Source of the DNA: Hominimerdicola alba 8
GTDB taxonomy: Bacteria > Bacillota > Clostridia > Oscillospirales > Ruminococcaceae
NCBI RefSeq assembly: GCF_000178155.2
Contig: NZ_ADKM02000075.1
Location: 62,001 to 126,000 of the forward strand
Direction of reading: 5' to 3'
Length of the DNA stretch: 64,000 bases
The position numbers and the translations under genes are program-made. Under the pieces are notes generated by a model. It was not told the origin of the DNA. It was given only the letters and a program-made list of their open reading frames with translations, and ran no database searches. Of the stretch, positions 52,657 through 61,566 are shown piece after piece. Positions within the stretch are counted from its first letter, which is position 1; each line of letters opens with the position of its first letter.

Positions 52657-53832
52657 TTATTTCTTGATGAATTTGTGTGAGTTCACATCGTAAGTTTCTC
52701 TGCTCTTTCTGCCCAGAACGATATACAGTATCAGAACCGCTACTGCAATGCCCGCAACTGCGCCGATAATTATTAATACAAGATTGTTTCTAACCGAACC
52801 TTTCTCCTTATCAGTATTTGAACTGTCTGTTGCATCTGCTGCCGATACCTCAGCTGAAGATGATACGGCGGCAGAATCTTCTACAGTGCTTTCTTCCGCA
52901 GGAACTACCGAAGTCACGGGTTCTGCCGGGATATCACTTTCAAGCACCTTGCATCTCAGTGCATAAAGGTCGGTGCATTTTATTTTACCGTTGCCGGTGT
53001 CACCCACATAAACTATCGAAACACATGACATGTCATCAGTGCCGTAGGCATCGACCATGTCAGCGTAGTCAAACAGTGCAAAATTTTCGTTGTATAGAAC
53101 AGGGGATACCTTGCTCCATACAGTGCCGTTTTTAGCTTTGGGAGAAACCGTGTCATCAGTGCTCTGTAAAATGAATTCTACGGGAGCATTTGGGATATTT
53201 TCAGCCAGATCAGATTCAAACTGTGCTATGACCCATGTTTTATCAGTCATAGTGCTTGTGTCGAACTGGTCAACACCTATTGAAACGCTCTGCCCCCAGT
53301 TATCGGTTTCTTTAGGCTTGCGCGGGTGTACCCAGTTGGCATAAAGAATGTCATTTTCGACCATATCAGCCTTTGAGTAAACATCGGATGCCTCAAAACC
53401 TGTACAGGTAACAGCCTTGTCGCCTGCAAGTACATCGATAGAATAGACCATAGACAGGTCATTATCCCCAAGTGCTTCCAGTATAGCTGACTGTTCAAAT
53501 ACCGCTGCACCGTCCGCAAACTCACTTGCTTCGACCTCAGCCGAAGCAGGCTCGCCGATGCCATTGTTGACATCTGCATCGGAATGCCAATAATTTAGCA
53601 CCAGCTTCACAGGGCTTTCATCGCCCTCAGCACCGTCACAGGTAACGGTAATTTTTGTATCGTCCTTAAACTGAGAAGCCGCGAGTTCTCTTGAAGTAAC
53701 GCTGAAAGTAACACCGTTTGAGGCTTCAACAGCCTTATTCGTATCGATCGAAACATCTTCTGCGTCAGCAGAAACTGCCCCAAATATAAGCACAGATACA
53801 GCTGCCAAAAGAATAGAAAAAGTTTTTTTCAT
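52657..53832 (-). CDS. Cell-surface protein with two related beta-domains and C-terminal anchor
   Basis: 391 residues. Signal peptide (MKKTFSILLAAVSVLIFGAVSADA), then two tandem domains of about 140 residues with matching blocks: VKLVLNYWHSD / VEFILQSTDD, DGAAVFEQSAILEALGDNDLSMVYSI / NFALFDYADMVDAYGTDDMSCVSIV and AVTCTGFEASDVYS / KIKCTDLYALRCK. A Ser/Val/Asp-rich linker and a C-terminal membrane helix followed by a basic tail (GRKSRETYDVNSHKFIKK) hold it to the membrane. The pattern resembles carbohydrate-binding beta-sandwiches seen in Ruminococcus, but no named family is claimed. Likely a surface adhesin or sugar-binding protein. Confidence 0.65.
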   Translation of the reverse strand: MKKTFSILLAAVSVLIFGAVSADAEDVSIDTNKAVEASNGVTFSVTSRELAASQFKDDTKITVTCDGAEGDESPVKLVLNYWHSDADVNNGIGEPASAEVEASEFADGAAVFEQSAILEALGDNDLSMVYSIDVLAGDKAVTCTGFEASDVYSKADMVENDILYANWVHPRKPKETDNWGQSVSIGVDQFDTSTMTDKTWVIAQFESDLAENIPNAPVEFILQSTDDTVSPKAKNGTVWSKVSPVLYNENFALFDYADMVDAYGTDDMSCVSIVYVGDTGNGKIKCTDLYALRCKVLESDIPAEPVTSVVPAEESTVEDSAAVSSSAEVSAADATDSSNTDKEKGSVRNNLVLIIIGAVAGIAVAVLILYIVLGRKSRETYDVNSHKFIKK

Positions 53833-53883
53833 TATACTTTCTCCTTTATATGAAATAATAAAATGATACTATATCATACTATT

Positions 53884-53912
53884 ATTATACCACATCATGT
53901 TCGTTTAGTCAA
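53884..53912 (-). promoter_or_regulatory. Promoter of the surface-protein gene
   Basis: On the minus strand TTGACT (53912-53907), 17-bp spacer, TATAAT (53889-53884). Confidence 0.75.
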
Positions 53913-54067
53913 TTACGATATTCGGAGAATTAATTCATTTTAGCAAAAGTTTATATGTTATTATTCACAAATTCTATGTTAAATAATAATACATATACTG
54001 TAAATTTTGGAAACTAATTGTTTGTATTTTTTCTCGGTCGTCACAGCTTTCAGGCCTTATTATATTT

Positions 54068-54691
54068 TCAGCTGCTTTGACTGTCCAGCACTATGACCCT
54101 TTTGCCAACTTTTTTCAGTTCTTCGTCGTGAGTTACCATTATGACTGTTTTACCTTTTTCGTTCTGTTTTTTGAGTATATTTATTACTATCATGGCATTA
54201 TCTTTGTCAAGCGAACCTGTCGGCTCATCTGCCAGTATGATATCACACTTTTTTATCATAAGCCTTGCCAGCGCAATTCTCTGCTGTTCACCGCCCGAAA
54301 GTGTGCAGACCTTTTCGTCTATCTTTTCGAGTATTCCCACTTCACGCAGTGCTTCTTCGATGGTAACTTCTGTGCGGTTTCTTTTGGCTACCATTTCAAG
54401 GTTTTTCCGCACTGTCCTGTTTTCGCTCAATGCGAAATTTTGAAACAAAAATCCAACTTTTTCACTGAAATACCTGACTCGGTTGATGTTTTTTGTGATG
54501 TCTGTTCCATCGACTATTATACTGCCCTCTGTCACCTTTTCGACTCCGCCTATCAGATTTAGCAACGTGCTCTTGCCACAGCCGCTTTTGCCTGAAAATA
54601 CAACAAAATCACCGTCTTTGATATCAAAAGTGAGTCCGCTGAACAGTATATTCGTACCAAATGCTTTTGTGACATTTTCCAGCTTGATCAT
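54068..54691 (-). CDS. ABC transporter ATPase (MacB/LolD/bacteriocin-export type)
   Basis: 207-residue ATPase with Walker A GKSGCGKST, Q-loop FLFQNFALSENRTV, signature LSGGEQQRIAL, Walker B IILADEPTGSLD and VTHD. It belongs to the class that powers MacB/FtsX-like permeases exporting peptides or lipoproteins. Its start overlaps the preceding permease remnant by 4 bases. Because that permease has lost its N-terminal half, the ATPase has no obvious intact local partner. Confidence 0.88.
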   Translation of the reverse strand: MIKLENVTKAFGTNILFSGLTFDIKDGDFVVFSGKSGCGKSTLLNLIGGVEKVTEGSIIVDGTDITKNINRVRYFSEKVGFLFQNFALSENRTVRKNLEMVAKRNRTEVTIEEALREVGILEKIDEKVCTLSGGEQQRIALARLMIKKCDIILADEPTGSLDKDNAMIVINILKKQNEKGKTVIMVTHDEELKKVGKRVIVLDSQSS

Positions 54692-55620
54692 AAAGCACCT
54701 CCTTTAAGTTCCCGCAGAGTATTGCGGCGTTCATCAGCTTTTGCAGCTGCCAGTTCGATAACAATTTCAGTCACCAGCATCACCGCAGCTGATATGTATA
54801 TTATTTTTATATTTCCGATATCGTATCTGCGAACAGCTGCAACGCTCACCACAAGTGATGCCGCCAGCAGTGATGTCGTTTTTAAGCTGAACGGCATATA
54901 TCTTTCAGCAAAAGTCCTTCCGAGAACTTTCTTGACTGCACGTTCACGCTTGTATAGCCTTATATCCATAAGAACTGTACTTACCAGCAGTGCCAGATAG
55001 TATACCGAAACAGCAGAAAAAGTCAATATAAAGAAAGATCTTACCGAGATTATTTTTCTGATATATCCGTCTGTCAGCGAATGCAGTGTGCTGACATCTA
55101 TGCGTGTCGAATGGATATTGTTACGTTTGAGCAGTGCTTCGCATTCTGATTTATTTGCTGAGGAAAATACCGTCTGCATATTGAAAAAGTTATAGTCAGC
55201 AGCATTTGGCACACATATTATGATAGGAGATGATGCTACAGCCGCTGCCGGGGTAGTAGCAGCGATATCGCTGTTTCCCATATAGTCAAATACTGTTATC
55301 TCAGCCTTATCATAGTTCTTGTATGTCACTTTGACATCATAATTCTCACTCAGCATTTCCAGCCATAGATCGACCGCTCTCTGATCTCTGCCTTTATGAC
55401 CATTCGGTAACATGATGGTAATGCCGTTCTCCTCAGGAGAGATATGAGTCTTTTCAGCTATATGGCTGAGTGCCGCATCTGATGCTATGACGATATTCTG
55501 TCTGCTTATATTTGAAAGATCGTCCTGCATGCCGTAAAACTCGAAACCGTTCAGAAGAAAAAGACCATACTTGTCATTAAGCGAATTCAGGGCTGCAATT
55601 ATCAGTTTTTTCGCTGATAT
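54688..55620 (-). pseudogene. Bacteriocin-associated (DUF1430-like) ABC permease, 5'-truncated
   Basis: C-terminal part of a MacB-like permease: extracellular region, a cluster of helices (FFILTFSAVSVYYLALLVSTVL) and the cytoplasmic RLYKRERAVKKVLGRTFAERY motif typical of DUF1430 permeases, which are about 650 residues. The only ATG is at 55530, but coding sequence of the same character (LNSLNDKYGLFLLNGFEFYG) runs upstream in frame to a TAG at 55621-55623, with no start. The N-terminal half is missing, so the gene is decayed. Confidence 0.65.
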
Positions 55621-55699
55621 CTATATTATTGATCACATCATGAAACAGCCGTGTTTTCCGTCAATCTGTGAGTTTTTAACATGCTCGGCTGTTTATGTA

Positions 55700-55738
55700 A
55701 AAGCAAAAGCGACCAATCTCTCTTGGTCGCTTTGCTTG
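55700..55738 (-). terminator. Terminator of the metalloprotease gene
   Basis: AAGCAAAAGCGACCA / TGGTCGC(T)TTGCTT, long stem with an 8-base loop, about 95 bp past the protease stop on the minus strand. 55624-55833 shows no gene. Confidence 0.75.
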
Positions 55739-55833
55739 GTTAACATATAAAGGCTTATCGCCTTTTTGGGGAGTATAGGTTAGCAGGGAAAGTTCTGATA
55801 AAGAACGACTGCTGCGATGATATCGAAGCGATA

Positions 55834-57786
55834 TTATCTCACAGTGACGGTAACTGCATGCTTTATAGACTGTTCAGCTGTCCACTCGCCGTTGACCTTA
55901 GCAGCAACAGCGACTTTGTAGGTCTTGCCCGCCGTGAGATTTTTGGGGGTGGTGTAGCTTGTTGCCGATGCAGATATGTTCTGTGTCTGTATGCGCCACT
56001 TGCCTGCAAGATATACTGCAATACCGTAGTTTGAAGCGCCGTCAACGGGCTTCCATGTAAATCTGATCTGATGATATTGTTCGCTGTACGCAACATCGGT
56101 TATTTCGGGATAAATATCAGAAATTGAGGTGTTCGCGGCAGCTGATGCAAGCACGATGTAATTCATGCAGCCTGCGGACTGCCCGTTTGCGCCGAGTTTA
56201 ACGCTCTCGCCTGCATTTACTTTTTTAGAATAAAGAAGAAATGTAACATTGTTGCTCGTTTTTACTGTCCGGTTTGTTTTTGTGAAGCTGCCAAGCCATG
56301 ACGGTACATTTGTCACACGGCTGTCAAGTCCCACATAAAGGGTAATATCTTTATTTGCAGTAACAGCAGCCTGCTCTTTTGAAGATGATTTTGCATCACA
56401 GGGAGTAAGTACAGCTTCCGTGCCAATTAGTGAGTCAGGCAGTTCTGTGACAGCGCATCTGTCAGCAGTTCTGTCACCGAACAGCACATCGCCTTTTTGC
56501 AGATATGTGTCGATGCCCCATGAGTTATAATAGTCGGTATCAATGACACTGACTTTGCTGATAAGAGTGCCTTTTATCGGGTCATAGCTGATAAGCTGTA
56601 TATGATCGATGTTTTTTATCAGCATATCAGACTTATCGTAGGTGAAGCTGATAGAAACTGTATCTCCGACCTCATAGAACGAAAGGTCTTTGTCAGTGCT
56701 GTCAAAGTAGCCGCTGACAGGGAAACGGTATGTGCCGTTGTTCTCAAAGGTTATGGAAGAATAGCCGTTCTGCTGTATATTGATGGCTGTTATCTTGTCA
56801 GTAAATTCAGCTGTTGATGCGGCAGGCTGAACATTTTTCAAGTCAAATCTGCCTGCTTCATTTTTTAGCTTGCTCCATGTGTAGCGTGCAAAGTATTTGT
56901 CGAAAGTATTGATATAACTGCACGAACCTGCCATCATTATCGAACCTTTTCCGCCGGGAAAACCTCCGGGAGGAAAGCCGTCAGATTCGCCCTCACCGCC
57001 GTAATAATCCGGGAAACCAAAGCCGTGTCCCATTTCGTGCAGCAGGATATGCTGAGTGGTCGTACCGTCAATAAGTCCCAGCACAGACTGATCTGAAAGT
57101 ATCTGTCCGTAGTGATAACCGTAGCCGCCCATATTTATCATGCCTTTGATGCCATGAAGGTACATATCATAGCGGTTATCGTAGCTGCCGTTGTAGTTCC
57201 AGTTTTTATTGTTCCAGTGTACATAGCGCGAAAGAGCAGTTGGTTCGGCTGGCTGGATAGTCGGGACGCTTGAATTACCCATGCCGCTTGATACCATGTC
57301 ATCATGCAGCCATGAAGTCGTGGTCTGTGTGTAGACCTTTTCGTCCGGCTGACGGTCAAGGATACAGCTTTCATCGAGTACAGCATACCCAACGATCTTG
57401 ACATTTACGTGGTCGATCGGCCAGTCATCATAGCCCACAAGGCAGTCATTCCACTTGTTTATAGCTTCTTCAAGCATTTGCGGCAGCTTTTGTCTTTGTG
57501 CCAGCGTGATCGGTTCGTAGGACTGCCATATCAGTATGTATTGCAGTGTGCCGTTGCCTGCGATGATCTGATCGTAGATGGTAGACCATGCTTCACATGA
57601 ACGCTCCGTTTCGATACGATTCTTCCAGACCCAGTCGCAGGCAGTAAGATAATCCTGCGGGATATCTGAGATCGTTTCCGCAGATGCCGATACGGAAACT
57701 GATGCAAGCGGTCGGATATGTGAAGTCAACGGCGTCAGATAAAGTGCTGCCGCTGCCAGCACAGCTATGATCTTCTTTTTCTGCAT
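55834..57786 (-). CDS. Secreted zinc metalloprotease with C-terminal fibronectin III-like domain
   Basis: 650 residues with a signal peptide (MQKKKIIAVLAAAALYLTPL). The catalytic motif HEMGHGFGFPD (His250, Glu251, His254, Asp260) gives HExxHxxGxxD, a metzincin-like zinc site with Asp as third ligand. A Gly-rich GGFPGGKGS loop and MMAGSCSYINTFDKYFARYTW follow, then beta-rich segments and a final fibronectin III-like domain (FTWKPVDGASNYGIAVYL, TYKVAVAAKVNGEWT). The start at 57786 has AGGAGGG; the longer frame from 57870 is rejected. Divergent from the LacI/AraC hybrid gene, which may control it. Confidence 0.85.
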   Translation of the reverse strand: MQKKKIIAVLAAAALYLTPLTSHIRPLASVSVSASAETISDIPQDYLTACDWVWKNRIETERSCEAWSTIYDQIIAGNGTLQYILIWQSYEPITLAQRQKLPQMLEEAINKWNDCLVGYDDWPIDHVNVKIVGYAVLDESCILDRQPDEKVYTQTTTSWLHDDMVSSGMGNSSVPTIQPAEPTALSRYVHWNNKNWNYNGSYDNRYDMYLHGIKGMINMGGYGYHYGQILSDQSVLGLIDGTTTQHILLHEMGHGFGFPDYYGGEGESDGFPPGGFPGGKGSIMMAGSCSYINTFDKYFARYTWSKLKNEAGRFDLKNVQPAASTAEFTDKITAINIQQNGYSSITFENNGTYRFPVSGYFDSTDKDLSFYEVGDTVSISFTYDKSDMLIKNIDHIQLISYDPIKGTLISKVSVIDTDYYNSWGIDTYLQKGDVLFGDRTADRCAVTELPDSLIGTEAVLTPCDAKSSSKEQAAVTANKDITLYVGLDSRVTNVPSWLGSFTKTNRTVKTSNNVTFLLYSKKVNAGESVKLGANGQSAGCMNYIVLASAAANTSISDIYPEITDVAYSEQYHQIRFTWKPVDGASNYGIAVYLAGKWRIQTQNISASATSYTTPKNLTAGKTYKVAVAAKVNGEWTAEQSIKHAVTVTVR

Positions 57787-57858
57787 TGATATTTCCCTCC
57801 TAAATGTCAGTTGTGGTATTAGTTTTGTTATTTCTTTAAACAAAACTTTTGTACTATT

Positions 57859-57887
57859 ATTGTACCGCATCAGAAGCGAAAAGTCAA
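57859..57887 (-). promoter_or_regulatory. Promoter of the metalloprotease gene
   Basis: On the minus strand TTGACT (57887-57882), 17-bp spacer, TACAAT (57864-57859). Confidence 0.68.
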
Positions 57888-57940
57888 TTCAATATTGTCC
57901 TGAATATCGCATTTTTATTTCCAATGATTGTAATATTATC

Positions 57941-57969
57941 TTGATTATTATAAATTGTTATGATATAAT
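57941..57969 (+). promoter_or_regulatory. Promoter of the LacI/AraC hybrid gene
   Basis: TTGATT at 57941-57946 and TATAAT at 57964-57969, 17-bp spacer, extended by an upstream TG. Back to back with the protease promoter. Confidence 0.72.
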
Positions 57970-58055
57970 AGTACAATAGATAGGGACACAATGTCCCGCA
58001 TGAAATGTGTTGAATAAGCGGTAAATGTTCAGATATAGAAGGGGAGGGAAGGCAT

Positions 58056-59774
58056 GTGATTAAAAAGCCTATTATCGGGATAGTTGCACCTGTGCTTTCA
58101 AGAGTATATGTTCAGGATATTTTGCGCGGTGCGATCAGTCAGCTAAGACACTGCGGCTGTGATGCGGTCATTATTGCGCCGCTGATACAATTTGAAAATA
58201 ATGTTCAGGCGCATGCAAAGGCTGAACGTGAGATATTCCGTATGATCGGTGCAAAGGATATTGATGCCTTTCTTTATCTGAAAGATGATACGACTATGGG
58301 TGCTGCCGTTATATCAGATATAGAACATCGGCTGCTGGAAACGCAGAAATATGTCATGACAGTTGACGAGAGCACACACCCTGTTTTTGACAGCACGCAG
58401 TATGATGATTATGATGAGTTCGGCAAAGTCGTCGAACATCTTATAGAGGTTCACGGATACAGGAGAATATATTGTCTTACAGGTTGGAAGGACAGCTTTC
58501 AGGCACAGACAAGACTGCGAGCATGGAAAGACCGCATGACTCAGCATGGACTATATTTCGATGATACCTATTTTGAATACGGCACATTCTGGTATGATTC
58601 TGTCAAGCCTTATGCCGAAAAGCTGCTTTCAGGTGAATTACAGATGCCTGAAGCTATAGTCTGCGGCAATGATGTTATGGCTGTTGCACTTATCAAGACC
58701 CTCATCTCAAGAGGTGTACGTGTGCCTGACGATGTTGCGGTGACAGGATATGACGGGTACCCATTTACTGCAAATGTTGATGTAACGCTGACGACATATG
58801 TGCGTAATAATTTTCAGTTGGGTGCAGATGCGGTACGCCGACTTCATCGCAATTTGACAGGGCTTTTATGCAGTTCTGTGGAAAGTCAGAAAAGCGGATT
58901 TCTGATAGGTAGTTCTTGTGGCTGCACCAATATTCCGACAAAACAGCTGTCTGTTGACCCTTGTGTAACGATCCCGCGAATGTGGTCGGAATACACGTTC
59001 GGCATCAATATGGCTCCTGCTCTGGCACAGGCAAAAAATGTTTCGGATTTTCTGGCGTGTGCGCTGTATCATAGCAAAGATATCTACCATATGCAAAGGG
59101 TAGGGATATATCTTCGCAGACATTCGGGAGAATATGTCTTTGCTGCCACCTGCAAGGCTGACGGGACTCCGCAGATACACCGCTTTGATATGTCTTTAGA
59201 TAGCGCATCAGCATTCCTTTCAGGCACAGACGATCCTGAAACCGTGTTTGTTTCTCCGCTGCATCTGAATGAAAAGCAGTTCGGGGTCATATCTGTATCA
59301 TTTGGTGAGAATGACCGTGTTTACGATGCAGGATGGCTTAACTATGTTACTGTGTTGACGCAGGCACTTGACAGGCTTTATTCCGAATGTTCTGATGAAC
59401 TGAACAGTACTTCCGAAACTGAACAGGGGCACAGGCGTTCGGCGCTGAATGAAAAGCTGATCATGCTGCGTAAAAAGCTGCGCGAAACATCTGCCGAACA
59501 ATGGACGGTCGATGCACTTTGTAAAGAGAGCGGGCTGTCAAAAAGCACTTTGCAAAAACATTATAAGCAGCTGTTCGGAAAAAGCATGTTTGAAGACCTG
59601 ATAGATTTTCGCGTAGAAGAGGCAAAGCGCCTGCTTTCCGAAACGGATCACCCGCTTTCAGAGATAACTGTTATGTGCGGATATTCTACAGAAAGCTATT
59701 TCATGAAGCAGTTCAAGCGCATCACCCATCAAACGCCATCGGAATACCGTCGGCTTCACCGAACGAAAAAATAA
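58056..59774 (+). CDS. Hybrid regulator: LacI-type ligand domain plus AraC DNA-binding domain
   Basis: 572 residues. The first 285 match the periplasmic-binding-like sensor of LacI/GalR regulators (IGIVAPVLSRVYVQDILRGA, AIVCGNDVMAVALIKTLISRGVRVPDDVAVTGYDGYP) but lack the LacI N-terminal helix-turn-helix. A middle region (about 300-445) looks GAF-like. The last 100 residues are an AraC pair of helix-turn-helix motifs (WTVDALCKESGLSKSTLQKHYKQLFG, PLSEITVMCGYSTESYFMKQFKRITHQTPSEYRR). A GTG start at 58056 with GGGAGGG is used because the ATG at 58054 reads straight into TGA. It probably responds to a sugar and controls nearby secreted functions. Confidence 0.87.
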   Translation: MIKKPIIGIVAPVLSRVYVQDILRGAISQLRHCGCDAVIIAPLIQFENNVQAHAKAEREIFRMIGAKDIDAFLYLKDDTTMGAAVISDIEHRLLETQKYVMTVDESTHPVFDSTQYDDYDEFGKVVEHLIEVHGYRRIYCLTGWKDSFQAQTRLRAWKDRMTQHGLYFDDTYFEYGTFWYDSVKPYAEKLLSGELQMPEAIVCGNDVMAVALIKTLISRGVRVPDDVAVTGYDGYPFTANVDVTLTTYVRNNFQLGADAVRRLHRNLTGLLCSSVESQKSGFLIGSSCGCTNIPTKQLSVDPCVTIPRMWSEYTFGINMAPALAQAKNVSDFLACALYHSKDIYHMQRVGIYLRRHSGEYVFAATCKADGTPQIHRFDMSLDSASAFLSGTDDPETVFVSPLHLNEKQFGVISVSFGENDRVYDAGWLNYVTVLTQALDRLYSECSDELNSTSETEQGHRRSALNEKLIMLRKKLRETSAEQWTVDALCKESGLSKSTLQKHYKQLFGKSMFEDLIDFRVEEAKRLLSETDHPLSEITVMCGYSTESYFMKQFKRITHQTPSEYRRLHRTKK

Positions 59775-59939
59775 GCTGTCGGACATGTGGCTGGGACTGA
59801 TTACAGAAACAAGATCAGTGTTGTATGCTTTGCACTGTTCTATTATCAGCACGTTGTTTGAATTACACAATTAAATGTTATTATTAATATCAGATATCAC
59901 GAAAACGATATGAACAAAAATGAAATATCCGATTTGTTA

Positions 59940-59968
59940 TTGACAAAATTTTAAACTTTTGATATAAT
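59940..59968 (+). promoter_or_regulatory. Promoter of the lipoprotein-ABC operon
   Basis: TTGACA at 59940-59945, 17-bp spacer, TATAAT at 59963-59968, a perfect consensus, 76 bp before the first lipoprotein gene. 59775-59939 shows no gene. Confidence 0.82.
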
Positions 59969-60044
59969 GCAAACTGTTGTTAGATCTTTCAACGACTGTT
60001 ATTATTGTATATGTATATGGTATGGTTAAAAGGAGCCTTAAATT

Positions 60045-60521
60045 ATGAAGAAAACAAAACTAATTACTGCTATTACTGCTGCTGTTATTAGTATGGCTAC
60101 GATTACAAGCTGTAGTACTGCGGATATTGAAGCTATCCCAAAAAGCGGAACTTATAGACCTATAAAGTCTATTGGATATTATTCTTTGCCTGCTTCTAAA
60201 CGCGATAATTGTAAAGTTGTAATCGATCTTGATGAGGGCAGAATATATAGTTGGTCAGTGGATAGTGAAGGCAAGTACTTTTACGACGAGATATGTTGCG
60301 AACTTGGAGAATGGGAAAGATTTGAGGGCTCAAATGATTGGTATTGGCGTGCTCAAATAAAGACATATGTAAAAACAAGTGATGGTATAGATGTTTTATA
60401 CCCTAATCGCACGGGTTTTTTCGGATATGCACTATCTGATAAGACTGGAAAAAAGATTCACTTCCTTCATACAACATTTAAATATAACAATAGTAACACA
60501 AAATTTGAAGCTGATAAATAA
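60045..60521 (+). CDS. Small lipoprotein, paralogue 1
   Basis: 158 residues, signal peptide with lipobox ITSC (Cys23). The mature part shares AIPKxGTYxP, WYWxAxIKT and a GKxxxFL end with the next gene, so the two are tandem paralogues. No known family. The AT-rich codon use differs from the housekeeping genes. AAGGAGCC precedes the ATG. First gene of an operon ending in a MacB-type ABC transporter, suggesting an envelope role or a link to the exported cargo. Confidence 0.7.
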   Translation: MKKTKLITAITAAVISMATITSCSTADIEAIPKSGTYRPIKSIGYYSLPASKRDNCKVVIDLDEGRIYSWSVDSEGKYFYDEICCELGEWERFEGSNDWYWRAQIKTYVKTSDGIDVLYPNRTGFFGYALSDKTGKKIHFLHTTFKYNNSNTKFEADK

Positions 60522-60548
60522 GGTAAAATAAGTAAGGAGTCTTAATTT

Positions 60549-60977
60549 ATGAAAAAAACAAAATTATTTGCTGTTATTACTGCTGCCGTTATGAGTGTGG
60601 CTGTTTTCGCGGGCTGTGGTGAGGAAGATGTACTTGCTATACCGAAAGACGGGACATACAAGCCTACAGGTGGTATGGCAATTTTTAAGACGAATGATAA
60701 ATCCAAAATAGTACTCAAAGGAAATAAAGCAGATATGCCTGATCTTTTTTGGGAAGGGTATGGTCATTATTATGGAACGCTAGCTGACTGGGATAGTGTA
60801 GTAAAACGTGAATCTGGTAAAACTTGGTACTGGCAAGCACCTATAAAAACAGAATTTTATGATGTATATCTTGATGAATATGTAGAAAAGACACTTGGTG
60901 GTGTGCGCCCCGTTGGACTTGCAAGTAGAAATGGTAAGCAATTACTATTTCTTGGTGTAGTCTATACACACAAATGA
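60549..60977 (+). CDS. Small lipoprotein, paralogue 2
   Basis: 142 residues, signal peptide with lipobox FAGC (Cys23). Its N-terminus is nearly identical to that of the preceding protein (MKKTKL...TAAV) and it shares the same mature motifs: AIPKDGTYKP, WYWQAPIKT and NGKQLLFL. AAGGAGTC precedes the ATG, 27 bp after the previous gene. Function unknown; duplication and divergence within the operon is clear. Confidence 0.7.
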   Translation: MKKTKLFAVITAAVMSVAVFAGCGEEDVLAIPKDGTYKPTGGMAIFKTNDKSKIVLKGNKADMPDLFWEGYGHYYGTLADWDSVVKRESGKTWYWQAPIKTEFYDVYLDEYVEKTLGGVRPVGLASRNGKQLLFLGVVYTHK

Positions 60978-61023
60978 TTATCTTTCATATTAAATAATGT
61001 TTCTGATAAATGGAGATACCTGT

Positions 61024-61506
61024 ATGAACACTAGTTTCAAAAATAGAGTATTATTGATTGTATTCACAATAATATTAGTTACCTCACTTTGTTCATGTAA
61101 CAATGATGAAACCTCAGATATTGGAGATAACGATATCTATACAACTTCGATATCTAACGAGTTTGAGATAAAAGAGGGAACATATCAGAAAAAGAACAGC
61201 GAAGAGAAGATAGTCATCGTTGATCAAAATCATCTGCTTCTTGAAAACATGGATTACGAGGCTTTGGCAGAAAAATACAGACTGTCGTTTAAAAATTTGA
61301 ATTTGCCGTTTCCTGACGATGCTGCACAACAACTGAAAAGCGAGAGATATTTCACGACAGGAAAATATTCAGATGGAAACAAACTTTCTTTAAGGATATT
61401 TGATGACTGTGATTATAATCCGCTGTTAGGGTACTACGATGATGACGGCTACTCACTTGTTTATTTAAAAGAAGAGTATTTTCTGATAGACAGCGAAGAA
61501 GAATAA
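61024..61506 (+). CDS. Small lipoprotein 3
   Basis: 160 residues, hydrophobic signal with a lipobox at LCSC (Cys25, or Cys23). The acidic mature region (DDAAQQLKSERYFTTGKYSDGNKLSLRIFDDCDY, ending DSEEE) is unrelated to the two preceding lipoproteins except for the EGTY start of its mature domain. ATG 61024 with GGAGA is chosen over the in-frame ATG at 60997. It directly precedes the ABC ATPase; co-transcription is likely. Confidence 0.68.
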   Translation: MNTSFKNRVLLIVFTIILVTSLCSCNNDETSDIGDNDIYTTSISNEFEIKEGTYQKKNSEEKIVIVDQNHLLLENMDYEALAEKYRLSFKNLNLPFPDDAAQQLKSERYFTTGKYSDGNKLSLRIFDDCDYNPLLGYYDDDGYSLVYLKEEYFLIDSEEE

Positions 61507-61566
61507 CTATTGTTGAGGAATAGGCGGGGCGACCTGCTTATTTCTCTTCTGTTTTAGGGTGAAGAT

